From the NCBI GenBank assembly GCA_002270565.1, contig NQMI01000112.1, positions 1-64,000 of the forward strand: a DNA stretch of 64,000 bases. The letters are read 5' to 3'. Each line of letters opens with the position of its first letter. The stretch's first letter is position 1. Positions 21,207-34,295 of this stretch are shown piece after piece. The stretch is from Stenocarpella maydis. Lineage: Eukaryota > Ascomycota > Sordariomycetes > Diaporthales > Diaporthaceae. The position numbers and the translations under genes are program-made. The notes under the pieces were generated by a model. The model did not search any database. It was not told the origin of the DNA and was given only the letters and a program-made list of their open reading frames with translations.

Positions 21207-22328
21207 CTATCCAGCAATCAAAACCCAGAGCCTGCAAGTCTCGTCAGCCAGATGCTCACTGTGGCCTCCCCTCCCCCCGCCCCACTATAGAGGGGGGGAA
21301 GGGGGTCGCGGTAGGGAGGTAACTCACAAGAAAAATATCATCATGACGCCAAACATCTTAGCCAGCAGCCATCGGTTGGATGATACACTGCTCCAGTACT
21401 TGAGGAGTTCCCTCTGTGCGCCACTGACGTTGTCGACCACGTCCTCGGTGTTGGCGTCGATCCGCTCGATCATCTCGCTCTGCTCCGATACCATGGTCGC
21501 CAGCTGCCCAAAGATGCTGCCCAGCTCCGTGATGGTCTTCTCTATGGCCTCGATGGCCTCCCCGCGCTGCTGTATGTAGGTGTTCTGGGGCTGTGCCTCC
21601 TCCATCATCAGCAGCTGCTGGTCGCCCACGGGGTTCAGCGACAGCGTGTCCCCGCCCGGCACCGGCGTGCCCGTCTTTGGCGTGCCGTAGAGCGGGCTCG
21701 CCGACTGCTGCAGGGGCACCTGAGCCTGGGTCGAGACCGACGACAGGAAGTTCTCCTGCCTCGACCGGCTCGCCTGTATCGTCTTGGTCCGCATCTCGAG
21801 GGTCTCGCGGAAGCTGGCCGACACGTCCGTCAGCTTGCCCTGCAGGAGCAGCACGACGTTCTTGTTGTGCTCCGACTCCTGCGACTTGCCGCCCTGCTGC
21901 GACGACCTGACCACCTCCTGCAGGCCCGCGATCTGCTGGTTGAGCGCGGACAGGTCCTGCTTGATGACGAAGGTGAGCTCGTTGATCTCGACGGGGTTGT
22001 CGAAGAGAGTCTTCCGCCGCGCGAGCTGTGCCAGCTTCTCCAGCTTGCCCATCGTGCCGCTGATGCCCCGGCCGATGTCTGCGGCCTTCCGCGCGAAGTC
22101 GGACCGGCGGGGTTTTCGGGAGCCATCTGCTTCTGCCCTCTGGGCGTCGGTGAGGAGGGATCGCCGTTGGGAGCCGACCTTGGCCTGGGCTTGTCGTCGC
22201 TGTGCTTGTGACAGAATGGATTTGAACTGGGGGCATGTTGTTAGCATCTGTCGCGCTCCGATGCCGGCTGGCCCGACACGAGGGAGACATACCTCTGAGG
22301 TCCGGTCTTGAATGTTTGCGACAGCCAT
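21207..22328 (-). CDS. SED5: Golgi Qa-SNARE syntaxin 5 homologue (319 aa)
   Basis: Acts in vesicle fusion between ER and Golgi and within the Golgi. Exons are 22328-22293 (12 codons, MAVANIQDRTSE), 22226-21328 and 21231-21207. The 66-bp intron restores the family text TSE-FKSIL. A GTGAGT donor at 21327 and a TTGCAG acceptor join a 25-nt last exon coding LLWVLIAG and the stop, completing the C-terminal membrane anchor (MFGVMMIFFLLWVLIAG). Seen: an N-terminal regulatory helical domain, and a SNARE motif with the zero-layer Gln in SEQSEMIERIDANTEDVVDNV, followed directly by the anchor. The length fits Sed5. Without the last exon the anchor would be cut short at a TGA six bases on. Confidence 0.93.
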
Positions 22329-23689
22329 GGCTGCGGTATATTAAACGTCGTGTGGGTCGTCAGGTAGGAAGCGCTAGGAAAACGGTCTCGAGAGGACGGG
22401 TGGTCTCTCGTCGAGACAACGAGGCGTAGCGGTCTGGTCGGAGGTGACGCGATCTGCACAGCAGTCCGTCTCGATGGAAAGCAATGGCGAGTGACGACGT
22501 AGGCAGTACTTTCGGCAGGCGGTGGAGTGTGGGTTCGCTGCGAGCCGTTGTCTCGATGACGAGATCAGGCTTCCAGGTTTATCAGGGTATCTTGGGCGAT
22601 AGGAGATTTGAGGGTCTAGGCGGGCCGTGGACGAGTAGGATTGATTGTGATAAGCCGCTGGGGTGGATGAGTCGTCGAGTCGCAAAGTCACAGGTCGCCT
22701 CGGTGGGTCGCAAAGAACGGATCTCGTATTAAAAAAAAGGCTGGTGCGCTTCCAAGTTCTAGTTCCGTGGGGAAAGGCCTGGGTCCGTCTTGGGTCTGTG
22801 GTATTACAATAATGTGGCTGATGAAAGGGCTGGGATTGGATTGGCCGTCGATATCAAGAGTGGGAAGTGGAAAGAATTGAAGGGAATGGGGTGGACGGGC
22901 GGGTTAGTCGGTGTTGGGACTCGGTCAGTCCAAGGAGAAAGAAACGTGGTGTTTGCCTTGGTTCCAAATGGGAGGGGAGGGACCTTGGGCTGGACCCGGC
23001 TTGGGCGGGCTGGGCGGCTGGCAGTTGAGTGGGAAGGCCAGTTTCACGGATGCCTCAGGCAGAACAAGACTGGCATGAAATCGTCTAGAACCATACATAG
23101 TAGTTCTAATAATGTACATACACTACACAGCCCCCCTCCCAACCCCGTCCATCGCCACACTCTTCCCGGTTCCATCAACCTCGTCCGAACCAATTCGCCC
23201 CTTGCTGCCTCGGCTATGTCCTCCCGTGATCACCAGGACACCCTCTCAGCCTCTTGAGACCACACGATTGCACTTCATCCCTGACGCACGTGTTGGCAGT
23301 TCCAAATATGGACAGATCTCTGCAAGGGCACAGAGCCTTGGGATCGCCAGGGATGACTTGGCCAGGGGTCTCTATGCAGGCCAGAAACACGGCACCCGTC
23401 GATCTCCCTTGGACCACGCCGACCCCGTAGTCTGCTTCTCCGAGCTACTAGCATCAATTCAGTGCCATTTTGAGGACGCAACGTCCCAGGCCAACACGCC
23501 AATCATATGGCAAGCGGGCTGGCCACTTCACCGCAGCTCGGGAATCCTCAAAACTCCGCGTCCGCTGGTGCTGTCTCGTGATTGCCTGACTATCCACTCA
23601 CGACGGGAAGCTCGGAACTGTTGCTGGCCTGGATCAAGCCTCATGCTCTCTATTGTTCTGCCGTCGTATTTGGAAGACTGAAAGCGATT

Positions 23690-26600
23690 TCGTCATGGCT
23701 GCATGTTGTCGGACTGTTTCTAGATGACTCCAACCGAGTCTAATTAAGTTTTTGATGTCATCAGATCCAGAAGACCCCCTGCCCATCTTTCGACTCTCTG
23801 TGAGGAAAGGCGTGATTAGACACTGCTGCTATTCGCGGAGGCTTGGTAGATACCTAGGTATACTCGCCGTGGAGTTGTTCCAAGAAGCTCAGACATCATG
23901 GCCCGGGTTCAGCTAGCTTCAGTAGCCACTTAGCTACACCGGATGGGTATGTTATCGCATTAGCTGTTTGCCAGCGTCAAAGTTCTTGAGGGCAGAAAAT
24001 TCTGTTTGCCAGAAGGCACTTTACATGTCATACAACCCGAGCATGGCCAAGTCGGAGGCACTATTCAACTGGATTCATCTTCAATTAGCCATGGCCCGGA
24101 GGTACCTGAGTGACCTTAAAGCTTCTCTCGCAATAGGGTGGGAGAATCATGTGTAGAGATCCAACGAGGCTCAAGTTATCAATCAATATAGCAGTAGCTA
24201 GAGATGAGCACCCACAGAAACCGAGGGCACACCAGTATCTCACCAACCACCCACTCCGAATACCACCCCTTCCACAACAATTACGTATCCTACCAAGGGA
24301 AACATTGATAACACTCATACTTTTCATCTACCCATGGTAGACCAGTCTCTAGATATATGAATGTATAAATTGAGCTGGATGATACTCTCTGATTTGCTGT
24401 AGCAATGCATGATGTACTGACATACCCTCTGGTTTCCCGTCCCATTGCTTGATTCTCTAGTCATGTCCATATAATACGGCGCACCCCGGTGAGATTAAGG
24501 ATCAGCCTAGTAGTACTGCACGTACCACGATGAGGCAATGGTGACTGTCCAAGCTTCGTTAAAATCTGGTCCACAGATATTGCGAAACCATGAAATGGCA
24601 GCCTTTCCCCTTTGGCATCTGCCGCCACTCCGATGCATACACGCCAGGAGGCGTCCCCGTACAGATTCTTGGAGACGGTCCTCTCCGGGGAGATTTTGCT
24701 AGCCAGATAGGCTCACCTCCTGTCCCGATAACTGGAGTCATGCCTCGAATCGTTTCAATAATACACTTTGGTTCCCTTTAACGTCACAGCCTGGAACTCT
24801 GTCAGGGACCACGACGCCATACTTAAGTAGGTAGTTAGCGCCACCTACCCAGTATTGTGACTTCAATTACCCCGGAGAGTGCTGCATCTACCCTTCGAGG
24901 GAGCCACGAACGCGCAGCGAGTTATTTACAAGGGAGGGGAGACTCAAAACGGAAAAGAAGAAAGAGTAAGGAGGCCAATTTTAGCTGTATCCTCAGTTCC
25001 GAGTATACCTAGGTACTGCTCCCTCTGCTGCCTGTGCACTGATTAGCCGCTGCATATCCTTATTCACTCGGCCCGCTATACTTATATCCTACAATCCTTA
25101 CAAAATTCCCTAGCATGCCTTTTACTTGCCTGCTGACCTCATCCACACCACTCACCAGTAGTTTGGGCTCTGGCGGCTCGAACTCGGAACTCACTCTGCT
25201 TTAACGTTCATACTCGGAGTGATCTATGCTATGCACTGCCAATTCACACGGACAATTGGCTTTGAAAGATGTTGGCTTCACCGTGACCATAAATTCCTAG
25301 TTTCAGGCCTCCTTCAGTATGATACACAATATATCCCCTATGCAGGTGTATTGCCGAGTGCACGTGCTGGACCCAAGTCAGTCCCCAACAGCCTCCTCCT
25401 GCGCTATCAGTCTGAACTGTGTAAGTCATTTGCTAAGCTGTTACTTCAACAGCACCTCCGGTTGTGGGTCATCATCTCTCTCCAACGGGAATCCGTTCGT
25501 GTACATCAAGTCTTTTTTTGGAGTTCTGATCGAATGATCACAACGCACGAGTACTCGCTCAGACTCATGCTGAGAAGACAGTGAAGGCCTCGCTCCATAT
25601 GCTTGGTAATTTGCTTGCGTGGTCGTTGCTGTTCATCACGATGAAACAGAAATCAGAGGATATATCGAAGTTGAATAGCTATTAACGCACTCGGTGGTTT
25701 CAGGGGATCAGCCACGTGGACTGGATCAAATCGAAGTGTGTTGTGGGTCTCGGTGGCTCGGATGGCCGAATAACTATATAAGTGGTATTGCTCAGAAGGC
25801 CGAATGATTGTTCTCAAGTGGTTGTGATTAAGAAGGCTTGTGATGGTTGTTCGATTAAAGCAGGAACAAATCGTCAGTCTGGAAGACCACGGCCTTTTTA
25901 TATTGCTAATTTCGAGCAATTTGTGTCCGCCCTTTAAGTCACGCGGCGAATTCGTCTGCACATGGTTCTTAACGATATCGAATTAACTAATAGCTAGAGA
26001 TAGATTCGAACTTGACGGCTTGATGGCTTATCAATAGGGCCGGCATAAATTACCGTAGTCTGATACTAAGACTTTTAGTGCGGAATAGTAGTTTCTGGTT
26101 TAATACTAGTAAAAGTAGCAACTAAATGGTTATTGTTTAAAGCATGTATTATAAATCAATTGTCTATAATCCAAACTAATTGTTTTTGATCCCTCTGGGG
26201 CAACTATTATATGTTCCTACTGAGAAGAGGAACTTAAAGAATATAACTGGTCTATATCGAAGTTGAATAAATAATGTTGATTTTAGCAATGTACGTGACT
26301 ACTGGGTGGGGAAGAGAGCCTGGCCATGTCGCAAGATTGATGTTGGGACCAACCTCGTAGTAAATTGCAGGAGGTTGGTCTGGCATTGTGAGTAATGAGA
26401 CTGTTGTGGTCTCTTGAATGGCAGATGTGTGGCAATGGACTGAGTGCAATGATCCAGGAGAGAATTTTATAGCTTCCTACGCAGCCACAGGTCTTAATAA
26501 ACAAAAAAAAACATACGGTCTTTTGTCATGCTTGCGAGCAATAGGGGAGGCAAATCCATAGTTTAATTTTGCAACGTACAACCTGTGGTTGGCTGGTGGC

Positions 26601-28950
26601 GGGCTTTCCGTGAGTATTCCTAACAGAAGTGCATGCGCCACGACGAGGCTTCGAACTATCTCGAGCCTCGAAATGGTGATCTCTAGCCGTCAGTTTCTCA
26701 TCATAGGCGTCCCGGTACACTAAAATTTCTCCCATCCAAGCATCTTCTCGTAAGGATAAGGTGAGGATTCGCTTCCCGCAGTGCAGTTTAATCCGACCAT
26801 GTCCCCGCAAGATCCCACTAGTTCATGTGAAACCATTCAACTAAACCGCGACGTGACGCAGCAACGAGCCTGAGAATTTTTATTGCCTGTTTAACCTTAG
26901 TGCAATATGGATCCGGACCCCGACACGTCACGATTTGTTGACTAGGCGGCCGCCTAGAGTAGGTTGGCTGATCCTTTTCCCACCGACTGGTATCCGGGAT
27001 CTGTGGCCATACATCTGGGGAATCAGAATGCAGCCAATCGTTTCTCCAACCCCTCAATGAATGACAACACAAGTATTTCCACGGCGAAGTTCCCAAAATC
27101 AATGTACTCAATGGACACAGTCTCCTGTTGGAATACAAATGAGTCTCGGGGTCGACCGGTCTCGGGCTCCTCGGCCCTGAACCCTTTCTCAAAGAAGTTC
27201 TACATTGACCGTTGCTCTTTGCTCGTATACAATTCCTTGCTATCCTACTCGGCACGTTGTGTCAAGGCCTATGATTGACGCAGCCACCCCTTCGATGGTA
27301 CTAGCAGTTCCCATGGGGAATTTATTTTAACTGGCACCAAAAACGGGGGCGACAAGACATATGAGGAATGTATCCTCGTGAAGGTCCGGTGGAGTAGTCC
27401 CTGTTAGACCATCTTTTGAACCGTCCCGTGACATCGGGGGGTGTCTCATCTGATACTCAGGTTGTTGATCCGGGGAACAGAGACTTCAGGTAATTCCATA
27501 CTAGGAGAATTGTGTTGAGCCCTAGTACAGCGATCATCCGCCTCTGGGAAGCATGCAGCTGCGGGTTATTTGCTATAATGGCACCAGGATAGGACGAGAA
27601 GTAATTAAATTACATTTGATAGATTCCAAGAAACTTCCTCGAGACCGCAAACGAAATTGAGGCAGACAGTGCCTTGAAAAAATAGGCGCATAAAACTACC
27701 GAGGTGCCTTATGTGTAGTGATGCCGGCTTCACACGATGAACCCAGGATACCTGGAACTCTCTGCTGAGTACATTATTAGAGAAAGTCTTTGTCTTTACT
27801 GTCGTAGCACACCGCTCATTCAGAACTTTTCTATTCCATCTTACACCAACCGAGATAGCACCTGCCTCTCGTGCCATTACTGTGGACTTCAATTCGCCTT
27901 TTAGAGGAAGAACACGATGCCACCATACACTAAAAGTGTGAACCAGCAGTCAATTTCTAATAATCGATTAAAGGGTGGCATTGCTAAAATGCTCATAGCA
28001 CTTCTGCTGTTTGTATCGATTGGCATCCTACAAATGTCTCTGGCCAGTCCTGTTACTCCGATCAACGGTCCGAGTCTTCAAGTCCTCCGCAGGTTCATTT
28101 TCGTCTGCGCCGACAACCCTCTCAGCAATGAATTCATTGGTGAGCCGCAAAACCTCTAATGTGGTCACCTCGGCAAGGTCTTTTGGGATGCGCCGTATGG
28201 ACTGTGCCGAGACGACCCCGGGCGCTCACGTGAGCCACTGCGTAGCGGTAAAGAACATACGTAGGAGATCACGAGGTGCGTTCTTACGGTGTGTATGGAC
28301 GGAATGGATATTGGTGCAAGCATGCCACCGGAAGCAATAGCAGAGGAGGCTAGACGTTTGATTTTAATGTTAAGTATTCCAAGGCTCGTACACGCCCAGT
28401 AGAAGAAGCGCATAACAGATCTAGCATTTCGTTTGAGGAAGCAAGATAAGAAAGGATGCTGAAATAATGAGAGTGACTTTCGATCGAAGTTGTGAAGTTT
28501 TGATTGCATTCTGCGATAGTTACAGGCGCATTGGCTTGGCTTGCTGGTTTGGTTTTTAATCCGGTCACAATTCCCTTTTAAAAAAAGTAACATTTAAAAA
28601 AAGTAACAAAAAAAAGGAAGAAAAAAAGAAGCAAAAGAAGCTGTAGTGTTTGTGGGTACCGACTAGTACATATATACCTAGGTACCTAGTTTTGCGCACT
28701 CAATGGCCGTGAATTGTAGATCGCTATCTTCTCTGGCCCCGTTTAAAGTCATTTCCTCATGAACGCATTGATGATATACTGCTTCTAGATGTTCCGTCCC
28801 CCTCCATGACCCCAGCTACCGCCAGAAGCCCTCGTCGCCACTGTTGTTGGACTCCCTGACCCTCGATTAGCGCACAGTTGAGAAGAGGAGACGGCATAAT
28901 ATCTATGTCTTGAATATATCCTGAGCTATTGTATATATTCTTAGCTAATA
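23690..28950. other. AT-rich, stop-dense block, probably decayed repeat DNA
   Basis: Base composition drops clearly below that of the flanks, most strongly around 26.0-26.3 kb and 27.5-28.7 kb. Stops occur in all frames at short intervals, and no domain is recognisable. This is the pattern expected of repeat-induced-point-mutated or otherwise eroded transposon sequence in filamentous ascomycetes. I could not identify a transposon family by eye. It contains a 17-bp direct repeat (25661-25677 and 26253-26269) and one short frame with a signal-peptide-like start at 27989. Confidence 0.5.
25661..26269. repeat. 17-bp direct repeat pair, 592 bp apart
   Basis: The 17-mer TATATCGAAGTTGAATA occurs at 25661-25677 and again at 26253-26269 in the AT-rich block. 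It could be a remnant of terminal repeats of an eroded element. The intervening sequence has no recognisable coding content, and the repeats do not extend further by eye. Confidence 0.5.
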
Positions 28951-31900
28951 GGCGAGAGATGGGAAAGGGTGCTTATCAACTTTTGGTTGTTCAGCCTTCT
29001 CGTACATGGTAACCAGCACGTCTGATCGGCCAGACCCTTGAGCATCAGGTCGTGGCACGGGTCAGTCCGGACAGACCGGCGACCGCCGTAGCGAACGATG
29101 CCGCGCTCCACACATCTGCCTTGTCCGGAGAAGGGCAACCCCAGCTGACAAGGCACGCTGCCAGCCTGTAGAGGCTTGCCGGGTGCCAATCTACCACACG
29201 CACAAGCATCTAGCATGACGCGCCGCGTGAGAGAAGACATTCGGGTCTCGATCCCAACACCATGGGCCGGCCGACACAGAGATGCCCAAGCCCAAGGTGG
29301 CTTCGCTTGGAGCATCCGTGGCAATGGCTTCGATGCACTGACATCGCTCCCACAGGCGCGCGCGGTATCCTGTCAACCCGTGGCCCGCCCATCGCGCCCC
29401 GTTGCCGACCCAACTCGCGCGCCGATGACCACGAGCACCGCCTCATGTTTCTGGACTACGAAGACCAAGCAGACTACCAACACCGCCAGGTTTGCTGGCA
29501 CCCAGTTAGGGCGGGAGCCGGCAACCATACGACAGCCGGAAGAACCAGCCGCGCATACCGGCTAAACCAGTCAGTGATAGTGCCGGCACCCCGAGAAACG
29601 ACGAACCCCGTTGCGTGCGCGTTTGCATGTTCATGAAACAAATCATCCAGACGTCGATCTTGCCTCTCCAGTATCTTAGTCACATTGATAGAGATTGAAA
29701 AAAAAAGAAGAAAACAAGGGGGTAGAATTTGACAAAGATCTGAGGCTAGGATGACGAACTAGGCAGAGCACGGTAGTTCGAGCCGAGACAACAACCTTCC
29801 AGTCTTGGGCGGCTGCGGCTGCATTCATTTTTCCCCTTCTGTCCGACGTCAGAAAACGAGTGAACCAGAAACAGGAGAAACAAAAAGGGGGGCAACACCT
29901 CTTTCCCCCACAACCAGCTGCTCGCTTGGCGCTGGGTTTGTGTCTCGCCAGTGTCATGTCACGACATAGATTGTTGGATGATTAATTAGTAGTGGGACAG
30001 GCCGTTCTCTATTTCCCTCGCGTGTCGCATGCGTGCATGCAAAGGCACTGGTGGGGGTCCGAGACCGACGCGTTTCTTATTGTCAAAGCATTGAAATTGT
30101 CTTGGTGACACCCGCTGCTAACTCGGCAAGGCGGGTTTGACTGAGCCCGCCATAACAGGCCCGGCCCGTCCAAAAGTACTCCGTAGTTAGTTAGTCATGC
30201 ATGTGGCCCCTCTGAGATGAGACATGCGCCGCTCTCGCCTGGGTTATGCCGACAGCCGGCCGGCAGGAGGGCAGCTAGCGGCAGGGGATAATCCCGCGTT
30301 CTTGCTGTCGAGCCCTCTGCTCTGCTGGAGAAGAGAGAAGAGGGAACATCCCGTCCGGGCCTTGATTCAGTTGTCGGCGTTGGGCGTCAATGGACGAGGG
30401 GCGGGCGGCTTTCGGGACGCGGGGGAGGAGAAAGGAAACCAGCGGCGTTCCTCTCCCAGCGGTTGGTTGGCTGTGGTGTTGCCGGCCCGAGTCGGCCAGT
30501 ATAGCAGTGTTCCACGACAGTTAGTCGTACAGTAAGTAGTACAGCAAGTAGATTGATTATACAGTAGACATTAATTAATACGCGGGTTTTTGGGTCTGGG
30601 TACCAACAAAGACGAACCACTGGAGGGGACAAGCTCGGGCCCCCTCGAGTCAGCTTCGCCTTGTTGTGTGAGGTTGAGACTCGATGCCGGAGGCGTGATA
30701 AGATAGCGTACGGATTCGTAGTCTCCGGAGGGAGGGAGACATGGCGGAGTTGGTTCTAGATGTTCGGATGCTTGAGGTTAACGTGGAAGTGCCGTCATAG
30801 CGCACGGGATCAGAGATGGACGGAACGCTGCAAAAGTTAGCTGATAGGACGGTGGTCCGTGGGGTTGGATGGCGGGTGATCGCCAAACGTGACAAATGTT
30901 AGCAGGGTCCGCCACGAATCATGGCATGAACATAGTCCCCGCAAGACGACAGAGAGGGGAGAGGGTGTTGTGGTTTCACGCCGCGGGATCCAAATTTGGG
31001 TTGACTGGCAGAGGACTGGGCTGACTGGTGACTGAGAGCCAAGTAAGTCATGTGGTCGGAGAAGAGTGCCGCGCCGTGCAGGAAGTGAGACTGCAGATGA
31101 CCAGGCTGTAGATCGCATCACCTTCCTCTCTGTGTGGGCGGATTAGCAAGGCGGAGATTAGTTGCATGACGGCCCATCATGCCAGTGCCGGTGTTGCCAA
31201 TGCCTAATGCCATAGGGGGTATGCGTACCACATACAGTACAACAGGCAGAGCTACCCGCGGCCCGCATCCGGGATCCTGTTCGCTATGCCTACTACGTAC
31301 ATGCCAAAATGTGAATGTGGGATGGATAGGCGGATTGGTTGGGCGGACTGGGAATGGCGTGCGTCAACGGTGCGTGCCGGCAACTTGGCCCTAGAAGGTT
31401 AATTATAGCATACCTAGGCACCCAGGTAGGTATCTACACTATGTAAGCGTGTTTCGTACAGTTTGAGTTGGAGGACCAGTCAGCACACGCGCGCGCCGAG
31501 ACAGCCGGGCAAGCGAGGGGACAAAGCCGTCCAAGATGGTGCGAGCCATTCACGAATGGAATAGGCCTGATGAGGGCGTCAGAATGGGGGAGGTGATACG
31601 GCCGATCAAAAGGTCCATATTTGGCGAGGCCTTCTCGATAGGCGCTGGCTGTGGGATGGGCGGCTTCGGACGAGGCCATGATAGGCTGCCGGACGGGGAG
31701 GGGGGCAGCTCTTGTGCTTGGGACTCACGGCTGGCTTGGTGTTGTCGGAGAATCGACCTGATGTGCTGGTTTGGACCGGCAGGCAGGGATTGGAGGGGAG
31801 AGACCACTGCACGGGTGAGGCACGGTAGCATTGGTGACGAATCTTGACGGAGAACACGGCAGACGAACAGGCAGGCAGCGGGCAGAAGTGCCAGCCAGCA

Positions 31901-32822
31901 AGCAAGCAAGCCCATCCCCGGGACCGTGACGACGGACGGGGCGCCGAGACCGAAACAAGGACGGACGCTGTTGGCCTTGATGCTACCGGGAAATCAGCCA
32001 AATATCGGTCGGCTGCTATGGGGTGTGACGAGGCGACGGATCCGTCAGTTCATCTCTGGCTCGTTCCAAGGCTGGTACGTCTGTAGATGTCGGCCGGCCA
32101 GTTTGTGGGCCAAGAATGGCATTGCCCCGGATCCATGGCCCGGTTGTCATGGCCACGCACAAGCCGTACCACGACGCAAGTACACGCGAGGCTCTCTTGC
32201 TCTGACGAGGTTCCGAGGTCAGAAAGGCGTCCACCGACTAGCCAGCCAGCCACCTCAGCTGCTATCCACAGGCAGATAGATATACAAGACGAGCTGCAGC
32301 ATCGTGGAGTAGGTCCGGTACCTGGGCCCGGCGTCTGCCTGATCGGCCCTGTCCTGTTGGTCCGTTCGTGGCGCCCCAACACGAGGTCCCAGCCAGCCAG
32401 CAGGTCGGCAGGGCGGCCGTTGCCTCGTCCACGCTGGCCCTCTCGGTTTCCCCGTCGGCGAGGGAGGCGGCACATTGTCGGCCGTTGGTGGTGTCGGAGG
32501 AAGGACGGCTTGGTCGGCGGAGAGGTAGGTGGGCGTGTATTCGCTTGTGCTCGAGGTCGACACAAGCAACACATCAAATACTACGTAAATGTTCATAGTA
32601 TGGGTAGACAGGACGAGACAGGACAGTGCAGGAAAACATTGAAGGAGAGGGCGGTGGCAGCCTGGCGTGACGAGAGACACGAGCAGGGCGTCTAGGCGCA
32701 ACGGCCCGCACAGTGCCAAGACGGTGCAGCAGGCCTGACGACGACTTATACTACGGGAAACCAGGGATGTTGGGGCTTATTATGCTCATGCTCAGGCTCA
32801 GGCTCATGCTCATCCTCATGCT

Positions 32823-32872
32823 ATCAGGCAAATCAGGCAAATCAGGCAAATCAGGCAAATCAGGCAAATCAG
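32823..32872. repeat. 9-bp minisatellite (ATCAGGCAA)n, about 5 copies
   Basis: Five near-perfect copies of a 9-bp unit follow an imperfect CTCATG/CTCAGG run (32,786-32,822). On the minus strand they translate to a Leu-Ile-Cys repeat, which accounts for an otherwise long but false open frame. Confidence 0.85.
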
Positions 32873-33239
32873 GCTCATCAGGCTCATGGGCAGCAGCAGA
32901 TCGTGACGAGAAACCTGGCCCGAGCTGAGCTGGATCCCCATCAACCCTGACCCTGCAACGGTGCTGCCATTCGTGGTTGCTAGCTGCTGCCCGACCGGTG
33001 CCAAAGGGAGGGCCAGGGCCCAGAACGCACGCACAAGCCCTTTTCCGGAAGGGCCAACGACAGCAGGCAAGCCACAGGTGGTGGCCAGTGCCCCCTTTCC
33101 CGTGTCCTGTCTCCAGCACTGCAACGGCGGACCCAGCAGCAAATGCTGCTGTGCTGTGCTGTGCTGTGCTGTCCTGTACTCAGCCTGCAGCAGCCCTGTC
33201 TGGTCTGGCAGCCAGACTCCATCCAGAACCACCAAGGGG

Positions 33240-34295
33240 CTCCGCTTAAAACCGAATCCTCTTCTCAGCCGGCCCGCGCCCCCCTTCCTCCTGCATCTTC
33301 CCTTTTGTAACGCCCTCTCCCGTTCGTCTTCATCCCGACAAACCAATCTCTCTCTCTTCCACTTCCCCCTTCCCTCAACCCCTCGCCTTGCAACCAGAGA
33401 CGGTGGAGATTTGAGCAGGAAAGACCCTGACCGAGGTCTTTCTCTTCTCTTCTTCCCTTCGCACCTGCAACAACCAGGTAATTTACCTGCATCGACTGAG
33501 GCATTTCCGCCCCCCTCGTCTGCCTCGTCTGCCTCCTCTTCGTCCTCGTCACCGCACGCCCTTCCGAGTCGACCACCACCCATCGCCACACCTCACCCGA
33601 ACTTGACCGCCTGCCTCGACGAATATCTCTCTTTTCGGTCTGAAAGTGTGAATATGTGAGTCTTTTCACTTATTTCCTTTTCCTTCACCCTCTCTTACTG
33701 TTGCGCCCTCACGGCTCGGCATTATTGGACCCCCCCATTTCTGCCCCGTTCAACTCGGCACACGATCAGCAAGGGAACGTTCCCGGCCTCACGACTCTTG
33801 CTCTACCACCAGCATCTGCACCAGCACCAGCTTGTGAGCCTAAGGTTTCACCTCCTTGGCTTGCTTACCCGCTTCTGCCTCGGCTGCACTGGCAATTGTC
33901 GGTTCAGGCTCTGCCTCCCTCACACGGGTCTTACCCCCCTTCAGCTTTGCTTCCCAAAAAGGCTCGCTTGCTGCAGGGCGGACCACCTTGGCCAACCCCT
34001 CCTAACCTAATCTATTCGTACGCTGTGGTGCGACGCCTCCATAGCCTGATCCCGTACTCCACCGTCAACCCTATTCCTTGCATCCTCTATGATTGCATCA
34101 CACCGCCCTCACCTCGAGACACCCATTTTCCTACTCGCATCTCCATTCTCTCGAGCATCTTTCTAACCTCTTCCATCCTGGAATATAGCCTTTCAGCAAT
34201 CCGAATCTCAGTCGACTCGACTACCAGCCATCAATCACACCAAGTAGCTCCCTTCCTCTTCGCAGGACGGAAGCTCCCCATCAAAATCCGACAAG
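33240..34295 (+). promoter_or_regulatory. pyrimidine-rich leader upstream of the casein kinase I gene
   Basis: About 1 kb of C/T-rich, GC-moderate sequence without a gene precedes the kinase ATG. A consensus-like donor (GTGAGT) at 33656 and a CGCAG acceptor at 34261-34265 would define an intron in the 5' untranslated region. That is inference from splice-like motifs only. Confidence 0.4.

Larger units (their letters stand above)
22329..34295. other. 12-kb gene-poor interval
   Basis: No coherent exon chain could be assembled between SED5 and the casein kinase gene. The first 1.3 kb is ordinary GC-moderate flank. An AT-rich core, listed separately, is followed by GC-moderate sequence (about 29.0-33.2 kb) in which every open frame lacks recognisable motifs. 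The last kilobase is the pyrimidine-rich leader of the kinase gene. Confidence 0.6.

Noticed and set aside
22790..23681. Open frames of 155 and 189 codons just outside SED5
   Set aside because: Start ATGs exist, but no recognisable motif, and low-complexity openings; insufficient to call a gene.
32816..33589. 257-codon minus-strand frame with Leu-Ile-Cys repeats
   Set aside because: Produced by the 9-bp minisatellite and pyrimidine-rich leader of the kinase gene.
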